From Pseudomonas sp. TH31 (GTDB lineage: Bacteria > Pseudomonadota > Gammaproteobacteria > Pseudomonadales > Pseudomonadaceae), in NCBI RefSeq assembly GCF_016650815.1, contig NZ_JAEKEZ010000005.1, forward strand, positions 7,501 through 71,500: a stretch of DNA of 64,000 bases. The letters are read 5' to 3'. Below are positions 26,964-36,295 of this stretch, piece by piece. The notes beneath the pieces were generated by a model that had not been told where the DNA came from, searched no databases, and was given only the letters and a program-made list of their open reading frames with translations. The position numbers and the translations under genes were made by a program. Each line of letters starts with the position of its first letter. The stretch's first letter is position 1.

Positions 26964-29900
26964 ATGAAAATACTACGTACACGTCGCTGGCCTATCGCCC
27001 TGTTCCTGCTTTGGTTGTGTGTCGCCCCCTCGCTCACCTTTGCTGCCTCCGAAGTAAAACTCTTGGTGCGCACACCGATTACCGCTCCCAACATCTCCTT
27101 TGACGCAAAAACGAAAGCATGGCTCGATAGCAAGCCGCAGATCCGCGTCGCATTTTGGGGTGGCGCTCAACCTCCTTTACATATTGGATTCGAGCCCAAC
27201 ACCTTCGAAGGGGTCACGGCCGACGTTCTGGCACTACTGCAGCAGATGTTGGGAGTCCCCATACAAATGCAACGGTTTGCCAACAGAGCAGATGCGCAGC
27301 AGGCAATGGCAAGAGGCCAGATTGACGTATTGGCGCTGAACGACGTTACGGCGCCTGAAAGCCCGTTCTTCAAGCCCAGCGTGCCCTACCTGCTGAATCA
27401 CAAAGTGACTATTCGTCGCATTAACGCTCCCGGAAAACCTGGTGATACTCTCCATGAAAAGCGCCTAGCTTATATCGCCACCACTGACGCGCACGTTAAG
27501 CGTATTCAAGACCAATTTCCCCACAGCAAACTCGTGCGGTATGTCAATCATGTGAATGCGCTCACCGGCCTTGCTTATGATCAAGTCGATGCATTTCGCA
27601 CCAACGCAGTCACCGCAGAGTTTTTATTGTCAAGCTTCGCATCCAGTAATCTCTACCTCACAGATGACAAAGACCCTCCCCGCGTTGCAGACATGAACTT
27701 TGCTGTCAGTGCGCAGCAACCGCGTTTGTTAGACGGAATCAATCAGTCACTGATGGCAATCCCAGTCGCAGATATGCTACGTATCACATCAAATTGGGGG
27801 CTTAGTAATAACTTCATCATTGCTCGTAAATCACTGGTTTTGACCGATGAGCAAAAAGCGTGGATAGCCGAGAATCCAAAACTTAAGGTTGTAGTAGCAG
27901 GTTCCTACGCGCCACTGACGTTTTTTGATGACAAGAATCGCTTCAATGGACTCGGCGCTGATATGCTGAAGTTAATTACACGATTAACAGGCTTGGAGTT
28001 CGAGGTAGTTCGTAGCGATAGCATCAGTGACATGGTCGTTAAACTACAAGATCGCAAAGTAGATTTAATCGCTTCGCTTAGCATCAGTGACTTTCGGCTT
28101 GAGCGCAATCAGTACACCCGGCCTTACCTGATCACTCCTTTTGTGGTGGTTACCCGGCGCGCCCAAGCAGACATAAAAAGTTTAAGCGAGCTGAATGGAC
28201 TGCGTCTGGCCGTACCTTGGGGGAACCCACTGAGTCAAATGATTCAGGACGAACTCTCTGAAATCACCGCAGTGAAAGTACATAACGCCACCGAAGGCCT
28301 TGAAATGCTGGTCGCCGGGAAGGTAGATGGTACTGTTCATACCTTGTTTGGCGCCGAATACTTTATCAATCACCATTTTCAATCTGACCTGCATATTGCT
28401 TCAGTCATTGGGGCTCGACCAGCCAAAGTAGCCATGGCTGTGGGGCCAGAAAAGCAAATTCTGAAGGACATCATTAATACTGCTCTACTTGAAATTACCC
28501 CCGAAGAATATCGGGTAATGGTTGATCGCTGGGATGGTAAAAAGCTTCCGGCAGTGGCCAGCTCCTGGAACAATTATAAAGATGTCGTTTATATTGTCAT
28601 TGCAGGTTCAATGTTATTTGGCTTGGCGTTCCTGATTTGGAACCATTACTTAAGAATTAACATACAGAAACGCCAAAAAGCTGAACGAGAACTTGAAGAC
28701 CAGTTGCAATTTACCCGTACACTGGTGGATGGGGCGCCGGTAGCACTCTATGTTCGAGATAGCCTAGGGCGCCTTCTTCAGTGCAATCAGGCTTATTTGG
28801 ATTTTTTTGATAGGTCTCGTGAGCAAATTATCGGTACAACCCTGATAGAAAGTCAGACATTTAGCGCAGACTTTAATGTGCGCTACCATCAACTCTATCT
28901 TGAAACATTGAAAAGTGGCCAACCGGTGTTTACTGACATTGATGTTGAGGTCAATGGAAAAAGGCACCGTGTTTATCACTGGACGTTACCCTTCCACAAT
29001 TCCAACAGCCAATACATTGGCATTATTGGTGGCTGGCTCGACATTACAGAACGTGAGCATTTGATCGAGAAATTAAACCTTGCAACGGATGCAGCGATAA
29101 GCGCAAACCGTTCAAAATCAGCATTCCTGGCAAGTATGAGTCATGAAATCCGCACGCCGGTCAGTGCATTGGTTGGTTTGATAGAACTGATGCGGTTAGA
29201 GGGGGCTAGCGCCAACCAAATAGAAGAGAACATGGAAGTCGCGCATCAGTCCGCGCAGTCTTTGCTTTCATTGATCGGAGATATCCTAGACCTGTCAAAA
29301 ATTGAGGCCGGTGAAATGGCACCCTCACCACAACCGACAGATCTGAATGAGGTGGGTCAATCGACATTTCGCCTATTCGAAACCAATGCGCGCAATAAAA
29401 ATCTCGACTATCGACTGGTCATGGAGGTTCAGAACCACGGCATTATGATTGATGGCCTAATGCTTAATCAGGTAGTGGCTAATCTCTTGAGCAACGCAAT
29501 CAAATTCACGGAGCAAGGGAGTGTCCAACTATTATTACGTGAGCTGCCGAGCGACTTAGCACCGGGCCGTGCAAGGTTTGCCATTCAGGTAAGTGATACC
29601 GGTAAAGGCTTGAGTGAATCCCAGCGACAGGAAATTTTTGAGCCCTTCGTACAAGCTGAACCGCAGGCGCATCGAGCAACAGGCACAGGCTTGGGGCTGA
29701 GTATCTGTGCCAGCCTGGCAAAACTCTTGGATGCGCAACTAACCGTCGACAGCCAGGTGGGGCTAGGCTCGCGATTTACGCTGATGTTCGAAGCCGATCT
29801 GGTTGAACTCACCGAGCCCCCTGCCGCCCCTGAAGTCGAATCTCAATCGACCCATAAATTGAGAATTCTAGTGGTGGAAGACCATGCGGCGAACCGACTT

Positions 29901-30230
29901 CTACTCTGTAGGCAGCTGGAGTACCTGGGACATGAAGCTTTACCATGTGAAGATGGTGAAACAGCTCTTGCCCAGTGGATGAACGCAGAACCACCCTTCG
30001 ATTTAACGATCACCGATTGCAACATGCTTCGTATGGATGGTTATGAGCTGAGCAGATCGATCCGTGACGTAGAACAACAGCGGGCGTTGAGTCCGCATCC
30101 TATTTTTGGCCTGACTGCAAACGCCCAGGCAGAAATCATCGACCGATGCCTAGAGGCAGGCATGACCCGATGCCTGTTCAAGCCAGTCAGTATAGAAACA
30201 CTGACGGTTTTGATTGCTGAAGTGGAGTAA
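26964..30230 (+). CDS. RocS/BvgS-type hybrid sensor histidine kinase
   Basis: 1088-aa inner-membrane sensor. Signal peptide (LFLLWLCVAPSLTFAAS), two tandem periplasmic Venus-flytrap (SBP_bac_3) domains (~60-275 and ~295-530), one membrane helix (VVYIVIAGSMLFGLAFLIW, ~545), a PAS domain (~580-700), histidine kinase core with His in SHEIRTPVSALVG (~727), N-box NLLSNAIKFTEQG, G-boxes DTGKGLS and GTGLGLSICAS, and a receiver with Asp in TITDCNMLRMDG (~1018). The order matches RocS, BvgS and EvgS, which normally end in an Hpt domain. Here TAA at 30228-30230 cuts the protein before it, and the Hpt follows in the same frame. It likely senses a small periplasmic ligand and controls fimbriae through the adjacent regulators. 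Confidence 0.9.
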   Translation: MKILRTRRWPIALFLLWLCVAPSLTFAASEVKLLVRTPITAPNISFDAKTKAWLDSKPQIRVAFWGGAQPPLHIGFEPNTFEGVTADVLALLQQMLGVPIQMQRFANRADAQQAMARGQIDVLALNDVTAPESPFFKPSVPYLLNHKVTIRRINAPGKPGDTLHEKRLAYIATTDAHVKRIQDQFPHSKLVRYVNHVNALTGLAYDQVDAFRTNAVTAEFLLSSFASSNLYLTDDKDPPRVADMNFAVSAQQPRLLDGINQSLMAIPVADMLRITSNWGLSNNFIIARKSLVLTDEQKAWIAENPKLKVVVAGSYAPLTFFDDKNRFNGLGADMLKLITRLTGLEFEVVRSDSISDMVVKLQDRKVDLIASLSISDFRLERNQYTRPYLITPFVVVTRRAQADIKSLSELNGLRLAVPWGNPLSQMIQDELSEITAVKVHNATEGLEMLVAGKVDGTVHTLFGAEYFINHHFQSDLHIASVIGARPAKVAMAVGPEKQILKDIINTALLEITPEEYRVMVDRWDGKKLPAVASSWNNYKDVVYIVIAGSMLFGLAFLIWNHYLRINIQKRQKAERELEDQLQFTRTLVDGAPVALYVRDSLGRLLQCNQAYLDFFDRSREQIIGTTLIESQTFSADFNVRYHQLYLETLKSGQPVFTDIDVEVNGKRHRVYHWTLPFHNSNSQYIGIIGGWLDITEREHLIEKLNLATDAAISANRSKSAFLASMSHEIRTPVSALVGLIELMRLEGASANQIEENMEVAHQSAQSLLSLIGDILDLSKIEAGEMAPSPQPTDLNEVGQSTFRLFETNARNKNLDYRLVMEVQNHGIMIDGLMLNQVVANLLSNAIKFTEQGSVQLLLRELPSDLAPGRARFAIQVSDTGKGLSESQRQEIFEPFVQAEPQAHRATGTGLGLSICASLAKLLDAQLTVDSQVGLGSRFTLMFEADLVELTEPPAAPEVESQSTHKLRILVVEDHAANRLLLCRQLEYLGHEALPCEDGETALAQWMNAEPPFDLTITDCNMLRMDGYELSRSIRDVEQQRALSPHPIFGLTANAQAEIIDRCLEAGMTRCLFKPVSIETLTVLIAEVE

Positions 30231-30293
30231 AGCACCAAGCGGCGCGCGCAGGCCGCGACCAAAAGCGGGAGCGAGCTTGATAAAATCCGGCTT

Positions 30294-30608
30294 TTGAGCC
30301 CTGAGTCGTACGGCCCGCTGGTTAATGAGTTGGTGCGCACTCATCGCCAAGAGGGGCAAGAGCTGGAGCGTTTAGCTAGCCTCGACGATAGAGTTGGATT
30401 GGTCAGAGTCGCTCATAAAATTCGTGGCGGAGCACAATTAGCAGGCGATGATGCGTTAGCGGAGGCGTGTCGTGTTATTGAGCAGATTGCCTGTGAGGTA
30501 GATTCATCGGAGTACGGCTGCCACGTCGAACAGGTATTGGTTTGCCTTCAGGCTCTTGAAGCGCGATTGCTTCAAGATCTTGGCAGCAACGAACTGTTGG
30601 CGCGTTGA
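30294..30608 (+). CDS. Hpt phosphotransfer domain, severed from the sensor
   Basis: 104-codon frame from a TTG at 30294 with the Hpt signature VAHKIRGGAQLAGDDAL (phospho-His in HKIRGG) and helical flanks. It is in the same frame as the upstream sensor kinase, and the 63 nt between TAA 30230 and 30294 have no stop, so one codon separates them. In RocS/BvgS proteins this domain is the covalent C-terminus. No ATG or good Shine-Dalgarno precedes it, so independent translation is doubtful unless re-initiation or readthrough occurs. Confidence 0.7.
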   Translation: MSPESYGPLVNELVRTHRQEGQELERLASLDDRVGLVRVAHKIRGGAQLAGDDALAEACRVIEQIACEVDSSEYGCHVEQVLVCLQALEARLLQDLGSNELLAR

Positions 30609-30860
30609 CGCTCCCAGTCAAAGTATAGGCTGGAGACGTCTAAGATACCGAGGCCGATCTAGCCACATACCTTGTATGTGTAGGGTAGAATAACGGCCGT
30701 CCTACAATGGGACGGTATTTACTATCATGCCTGTGCTACCCCCCTTCGCGAACAAACCCGCTCTCATAAGCGGTTGTAGCTGGAGGCGAAACTTTCAATA
30801 ACCTACGCAAAAAGGGCCTGAAATCGGCCCTGAAAAAAGTAAAGAGGATGGTGACTAACT

Positions 30861-31885
30861 TTATCTGTAACTCATCGTGAATGTTGCAGTGCTATTGGCC
30901 TGACCTTCGGTGATGGGATCGGCCGTTTGATAATAACGTGCCGTCAAAGGAATGGAATAAGCACCGTCGATAACCGCAGTTCCTGCCGCAATAGGCGTAC
31001 GGAAAGTCACCGGTGCGCCATTATGGAGCAATTGCACCCCCACGCCGGACGCTACTGTTTGGGTAGGCGAAGGGTTCAGCGCCAATACACCGGCAGCTCC
31101 TGAGGAATGCGGAGTGCCATCCAGCGTAATATTCACCCTGGTATTGGCGTCGCAGTCTAGTGGGATTATAACGCTCCTTTCCCGGGCCGTGCTGCTAACT
31201 CCTGAAAATTCGCTTATCTTAGCCCTCCCCATGTCAATAGGAATAGAAGTATTGGTGACGGAACACGCGACAATCTGCATGTTTCGAGCACTTGCTGTAT
31301 TACTGTAAAGTCTGCCCCTGTCAACATTGTTCTGACCTCTATATGCATAGTCCAACACCCAGCTCGGCGATACCGCTGAGGTTATATCGCCTAGCTTAAT
31401 CAATTCAAAAGTATCTGTAAAAACGCTAGTGCCTATACCACGTATCCCTCGAGGCGCACTACCATCATTAAGACTTTTTTGTGTCCAGATAGCGGTAGTT
31501 CCAGTAACATCGCTATGATTGCTCCAGCGAATACCTATACCAGGAATATTGGTACGCCGTACGTCAGTTATTGTTGAGGAGCCTTGATCCATATTTGTAG
31601 GTGCTGGAAAAACGTTCCATGCGGCGCCGACAGGATTATTGCCGGCGGTAGTACAGGTTATCGTTGTTGCTACATTCGCGGTAGCCAGGACAGCTCCCAC
31701 GGGAGTATCACGTTGAACGATGATTGGGTTGGGAAAATTTAAAGTATTGGAATTCGCAGTGCATAATGCCCAAGACTCATCCGCGTTGAAAATGCTGATC
31801 GCAAAAGCCAGCGTTGACAGTGTACGGAAACCAATTTTTTTCCTGGCTTGGACATTGTAGTTTTGCTGCTAAAAGTTAAATTCAT
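30861..31885 (-). pseudogene. Fimbrial tip adhesin/minor subunit, frameshifted
   Basis: About 341-aa FimH-like pilin, last gene of the chaperone-usher operon. The C-terminal pilin domain shows CDANTRVNITLDGTPHSS and the donor-strand tail QANSTATFTMSYR; the N-terminal part is a probable receptor-binding domain. The long frame starts only at 31700, without a leader. Upstream, ATG 31885 (AGGA RBS) leads to a T7 run at 31835-31841 on the + strand. One more base there joins it to the signal peptide GFRTLSTLAFAISIFNADES, so an undercall is likely. A tip adhesin at the operon end fits FimH-type organisation. Confidence 0.75.
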
Positions 31886-32019
31886 TTTTCCTTTCCCTAG
31901 CGCAGATGTCTAATGGAAACAAATTGAATGCAAGGCTCGAGTCGCCTTTGCATGTGTAATAATTTTTTCCGCGAAGTGATTTTATATAGGCAGTGACTTT
32001 GACTAGCTAAATATTGTCT

Positions 32020-34596
32020 TTATGTGCAAGTAGCTTCCAAAGTTCGGATTGCCGAGGCAGCGTCTGTTGGTATGGCTGGTAAGTTGAAGTCTACCTTGCA
32101 TTGTTGGATAGTTCCGTCGCCCCACTGCACTTGCAGCTTGCCTTTCTCCGGCACTCCGCTCAAATACAATTCACCATCAAGACCTACAATGCCGGTATTG
32201 GGCGAAGCTGTGGTGTCTTCTACCACCGTTGCACTGGCGCCGAATGGCACCGGTTTGCCAAGATGATTGAGGGTGATCAACACTCGACTGCCTACCCGAG
32301 TCTGGAAATCAGCCAGTACGATTGCACCCTTGGTCGGAACGACTGTTCTTGAATTGGTTTCCATGTCCACATCGTCAGGTAGCGTTTGACTGTTCAGAGC
32401 AATCCGGTTCTTGCGATAAGTGCTGACATATGGCACTACCGCATAACCGCGCCAGTCGGTATTCACGCCGGTGTTGTTCTGAACTTTTACATTTGAGGCG
32501 CCCGGTGCACGCACAAGGGCCATGGTCTCACCTTGTTGTTGAGAGAACGTGACGCCATAAGGATGTGCCACGACCCCGCCTTGTACCCCATAGTTCACTT
32601 GTTGCGAGTTACGGTCGTAGTTGAAACCGGCCTTAGCTTCGCCGTAAGTACCTTTGTAGTTGGCGTCGGCACTGCCGCTTGCGCCAACGCCTCGCGTGGC
32701 ATAACCCTGCTGAATATTGTAGTTCAGGTTGTTATCCGGCAGCGCGGTACCGCTCAAGCCAACATCCTGGGTGGTATTGCCCTGTTTACTGGTATTGAGG
32801 TTGTAACGAGCCCAGCTGTTGGGTAGCACGTCGTCCAACGGCACCTGAACATAAAAGGACAGTTGTTGATCCTTACTGTCACGGCCTTCATAGACCGGTG
32901 CCTGGGTGTAGGTGTAATCCAGGCCATAGGTGACACCTTTATAACTGGTATTATAACCCGCGCTCAAGCTGCGTTCGTAACCCTTTTGGCGCCAGAAGTC
33001 CTGCTGATAGCCATTGACATAAAAGTTACCATAGCCGCCTAGGGACTGGTTTACGTTAACCTGAGCCTTGCTGCGCTTGTTATAAGTTCCGCGCCAGTTG
33101 TTAAAATTTTCAGGATCGATTTCATTAGCTTCCTGGAAGTCGTAGTAACCGCTGGTAGAATAGCGATAACCCGCTAGAGTAAAGCTAGTGCCGGTGGCCG
33201 CAATATCCTTGGCATATTGAAACCGATAGGACTGGCCGCTATCACGCGAGCCGTCACGCAACTCGGTTTTAGCCTGAGTCACATCGACAGAGATCGACCC
33301 CCAGTCACCAAAACCATAGCCGACGCCTAAGCTAGTGGCAGCATAGTCTACTGACCCCAACAGGCCACCATACAGCGTAATATCGTAGGGCATGCCGTAA
33401 ATCAGCGTGCCCTGAGCAAACGTCGGCTTACTGCTTTCGTGGGCTGTCGAACGGTATTCTCCCAGTGTCGCTGAATACTTCAGCCGCCCCTCACGCAACA
33501 TGACCGGTACTGCGGAGAAAGGCTGAACAGAACGGCGTTCAGTACCGTCGGCCTCTCGGATGGTGACTTCCATATCACCACTGGATGAAGTGGGGTACAA
33601 GTCGGTAATGGTGAACGCACCGGGAGCCACATATGTCTGGTAGATGATATAACCGTTCTGTCGTACGGTAACTTGTGCATTGCTTTGTGCAATACCACGT
33701 ACGACCGGCGCAAAGCCTTTCAAGCTATCGGGAAACATGTTGTCATCCGACGCCAGCTGCGCCCCTCGATACTGCACACTATTAAATACATCGCTAGGAG
33801 TGGAGCTATCGCCCAAGGTGAGTTGACCCTTCAACAGTTGAACGTCCCTCTGCGCATAGGTGCTGACGTTTTCCCAGTTACTGCTGCCGTTACTCTCGTT
33901 GTAGGCGGAATAATTGCGTAAACGCCAGTCTCCGAAGTTCACACCACTTCTCAGGTTTAAGTAGTAACTGTCGTCTGTGCCCGAGCGGTTGTCGCGAGAG
34001 GTATTGGCGCCGCTGAAGTTGTAATTCAACAGCCCGGCCGTAAGCCCCTGGTTCCACGAACTGGGGTCTACGTAACCACGAGCTTCGCTGGTCAGTGCTG
34101 CCTGAGGAATACTGATGTCGACGCGCTGTTGGGCAAAATTGAATCGACTGCTGGCATCTGGAATGTAGTCTTTCAGACGGCTGATCGTCTGCGAGGTTGG
34201 AAGTTTTCGCAAGCTCGGAAATGCATCCAGCTTCACACCCATTTCCTGTAATTGCTGAGGCGTCATTTCGGGCTGTAATGAGCCTTCGACATCGACAAAA
34301 TTCACATCCCGCTGTGTGATACGACTGTCGTTAAGATAAATATCAACGCGATAAGTACCGGGCAACTGCCCACCACGGCTAGAAAAGCGTTTAAGGTCAA
34401 TGACATTTTGACCAGACACGTCCATTTCCAGGGCATGAGGGTTAAAATATTCCTGCGCCAGTGCCGAGGCAGGTTGCAAGCCCAGTCCAAGGATGAAGGG
34501 TGTCACCATCGAAATTGCCAAACGAGTAGGCATGAAAGTACGGAAATTGGCACTTTCATTTTGCTTCAGTGCCAGATTCTGATGATGCGTTTTCAT
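32020..34596 (-). CDS. Outer-membrane fimbrial usher (FimD/PapC family)
   Basis: 858-aa usher that forms the outer-membrane pore for pilus assembly. It has a signal sequence to ~46 (PFILGLGLQPASALAQEY), an N-terminal periplasmic domain (NPHALEMDVSGQNVIDLKRF), a large beta-barrel with plug (GFAPVVRGIAQSNAQVTVRQ, TYVAPGAFTITDLYPTS) and C-terminal domains with GLDGELYLSGVPEKGKLQV. ATG 34596 has GGAG 9 nt upstream; the longer frame to 34659 has no RBS. Length is normal. It lies between chaperone and adhesin genes. Confidence 0.95.
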   Translation of the reverse strand: MKTHHQNLALKQNESANFRTFMPTRLAISMVTPFILGLGLQPASALAQEYFNPHALEMDVSGQNVIDLKRFSSRGGQLPGTYRVDIYLNDSRITQRDVNFVDVEGSLQPEMTPQQLQEMGVKLDAFPSLRKLPTSQTISRLKDYIPDASSRFNFAQQRVDISIPQAALTSEARGYVDPSSWNQGLTAGLLNYNFSGANTSRDNRSGTDDSYYLNLRSGVNFGDWRLRNYSAYNESNGSSNWENVSTYAQRDVQLLKGQLTLGDSSTPSDVFNSVQYRGAQLASDDNMFPDSLKGFAPVVRGIAQSNAQVTVRQNGYIIYQTYVAPGAFTITDLYPTSSSGDMEVTIREADGTERRSVQPFSAVPVMLREGRLKYSATLGEYRSTAHESSKPTFAQGTLIYGMPYDITLYGGLLGSVDYAATSLGVGYGFGDWGSISVDVTQAKTELRDGSRDSGQSYRFQYAKDIAATGTSFTLAGYRYSTSGYYDFQEANEIDPENFNNWRGTYNKRSKAQVNVNQSLGGYGNFYVNGYQQDFWRQKGYERSLSAGYNTSYKGVTYGLDYTYTQAPVYEGRDSKDQQLSFYVQVPLDDVLPNSWARYNLNTSKQGNTTQDVGLSGTALPDNNLNYNIQQGYATRGVGASGSADANYKGTYGEAKAGFNYDRNSQQVNYGVQGGVVAHPYGVTFSQQQGETMALVRAPGASNVKVQNNTGVNTDWRGYAVVPYVSTYRKNRIALNSQTLPDDVDMETNSRTVVPTKGAIVLADFQTRVGSRVLITLNHLGKPVPFGASATVVEDTTASPNTGIVGLDGELYLSGVPEKGKLQVQWGDGTIQQCKVDFNLPAIPTDAASAIRTLEATCT

Positions 34597-34714
34597 ATAA
34601 TTAAACTCCACCCAACTCTTTAAAACACGAGGCTCTCCACTGACTGCTGGGCAGTTCATACAGCGGATTAATATTTAAATTAAACTACAGGGCGGGCGAA
34701 TGACTTTTATCTGT

Positions 34715-35395
34715 TCAAAGAGGTGCAGTGGCAGTTGGAGAAATGCCACCAAAGTCATTGATCGACTGCCAACTTGCAGCACCGATGGCGCCCGACGGCA
34801 ACGTGAGGCTCAGTGAACTTTGCGGGGCTATCATGCCGGGATCTTCAACTTCTTTACCCCCCACGTTCACCTTATAAAATGAAATATGGTAGGGAGTTGG
34901 GTTGTTAACCAGTAATTGATTGCCGCTGCGAGTAAATTTTAACGCCTTATAGGCGTCAGTGGCATTGCCTGACAAACCCACTGGCCGAAAAAACAGTTTG
35001 ATGCGCGTCTTCACAGCAATTTGCAATTGATTGGTATCAGTCTTTTCCGAGGAAGGAATTGACTTAATATTGACCCAGAACACCGACTCCTTGTTTTCAG
35101 GGAAATGGCCACCCGTGCGGATGATACGCAGCACATTTTCCTGCCCCGCATCCAGACGAAAAAGCGGCGGCGTCATGATGAACGGTGCCTTGCGGGTACC
35201 GGTGGGGGTAACCTCTTCCACCCAAGATTGAATAAGGTAAGGCTTGGTTGCTTCCGGGTTATTAACAGAAATAGACGCTTCTTTTTTCGAACCATCATAT
35301 ACAACACGTGTTCCGCCCACTACTACGCCTGCCCACGAAGTTTGCGAAACAACCACGAGGCAGCTGGCGGCACACACAGACTTTAGCCAATGCAT
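34715..35395 (-). CDS. Periplasmic pilus-assembly chaperone (PapD family)
   Basis: 226-aa chaperone with a signal peptide (LVVVSQTSWAG) and two Ig-like domains. The conserved motifs include GTRVVYDGSKKEASISVNN, PPLFRLDAGQENVLRIIRTG, SVFWVNIKSIP (family consensus lFwlnv..iP), and KTRIKLFFRP. It binds pilin subunits in the periplasm and delivers them to the usher encoded downstream. Confidence 0.95.
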   Translation of the reverse strand: MHWLKSVCAASCLVVVSQTSWAGVVVGGTRVVYDGSKKEASISVNNPEATKPYLIQSWVEEVTPTGTRKAPFIMTPPLFRLDAGQENVLRIIRTGGHFPENKESVFWVNIKSIPSSEKTDTNQLQIAVKTRIKLFFRPVGLSGNATDAYKALKFTRSGNQLLVNNPTPYHISFYKVNVGGKEVEDPGMIAPQSSLSLTLPSGAIGAASWQSINDFGGISPTATAPL

Positions 35396-35467
35396 TAATG
35401 AGGTCTCCTTGATGGTTTAATTACCCACGAGGGAAGTGGGATAAATTGATCAAGCGGCCATGCAGGA

Positions 35468-35485
35468 CATTAAGTTTCCTTAATG
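35468..35485 (-). terminator. Hairpin between major pilin and chaperone genes
   Basis: CATTAAG / CTTAATG stem of 7 bp with a 4-nt loop, 16 bp after the fimA stop on the minus strand. Such intercistronic hairpins commonly reduce readthrough so that the major pilin is made in excess over chaperone and usher. Confidence 0.5.
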
Positions 35486-35500
35486 CCCCGTTTTTTTGAC

Positions 35501-36016
35501 TTAGTTGTAATCAACAGTGAATTGGGCGAGCGCGTTTGCGGCACCATCAACTACTGTGCCGGTGGCAACGTACTTGGCGACAAAATTGAATTCGGTATCT
35601 GCGCCAGTCGCAATCGGTTTACTCAACGAACTGCTTCCCAACGGGAGTTTGGTGGTGCCATCTTCTTCATACAACCCGATGGCTACACCAGTTGCTCCGC
35701 CGCTTGCCAAACCTAGCAGGGTAGGGTCGTCTTTGTCGGACTGGCCGTCGAATTTTACGGCAGCGGTGGTAGCCCCGGCTGAGCATGCACTGAGCACGAT
35801 TTTGAAGTCCCCGCGCGAAGCTGAGTCACCTACAGAAGCAAGGGCGCTGCTGCTGATGTTGCCCATATCGATTGGTGCGCTACCGCTGCCCACGTTAACA
35901 GTGCAGGCATCTGGAGATATTGAACCCGTGAAGTTGATGGTACCGTCGATAGCATTGGCCACACCAACAAATGCCGAACTTGACAGAAATGCTACAGCAA
36001 TCAAACTTTTTTTCAT
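35501..36016 (-). CDS. Major fimbrial subunit (FimA-type pilin)
   Basis: 171-aa type-1-like pilin. Signal peptide KKSLIAVAFLSSSAFVGVANA; mature part begins IDGTINFTGSISPDACTVN, with the Cys pair (ACTVN..LSACSAG) and the C-terminal donor-strand motif ALAQFTVDYN. First gene of the operon fimA-chaperone-usher-adhesin. Palindrome site 3 lies 246 bp upstream of its ATG and an IS5 copy is inserted just beyond that site. Confidence 0.95.
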   Translation of the reverse strand: MKKSLIAVAFLSSSAFVGVANAIDGTINFTGSISPDACTVNVGSGSAPIDMGNISSSALASVGDSASRGDFKIVLSACSAGATTAAVKFDGQSDKDDPTLLGLASGGATGVAIGLYEEDGTTKLPLGSSSLSKPIATGADTEFNFVAKYVATGTVVDGAANALAQFTVDYN

Positions 36017-36261
36017 TACGATACTCCCTTGAATTAATAGTTTCTTACGCAGTCTAGGGATGAACCACCGATTTTTTGTCGAAGTTTTTCTGGTACTAAG
36101 TGTACTGTTGCAAGCAGAACACCCCTGCCATTAGTTCATGACTTCTGTTTGATCGTCCGTTTCAGGATGATCATGGCGAACACAAAAGTCCGCCCCTTAT
36201 CAAGAAAGCACGACATGAATAAATGGACTTGCAGCGTAAACTGGCAGGATCGCTTCGAATA

Positions 36262-36275
36262 TAAGATCTGTCTCA
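36262..36275 (-). promoter_or_regulatory. Palindrome site 3 upstream of fimA
   Basis: Reads TGAGACAGATCTTA on the minus strand and is followed by a TATATT -10-like element, pointing at the fimbrial operon. Confidence 0.6.
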
Positions 36276-36295
36276 AAGTCAGATCGAGCCTCTAA

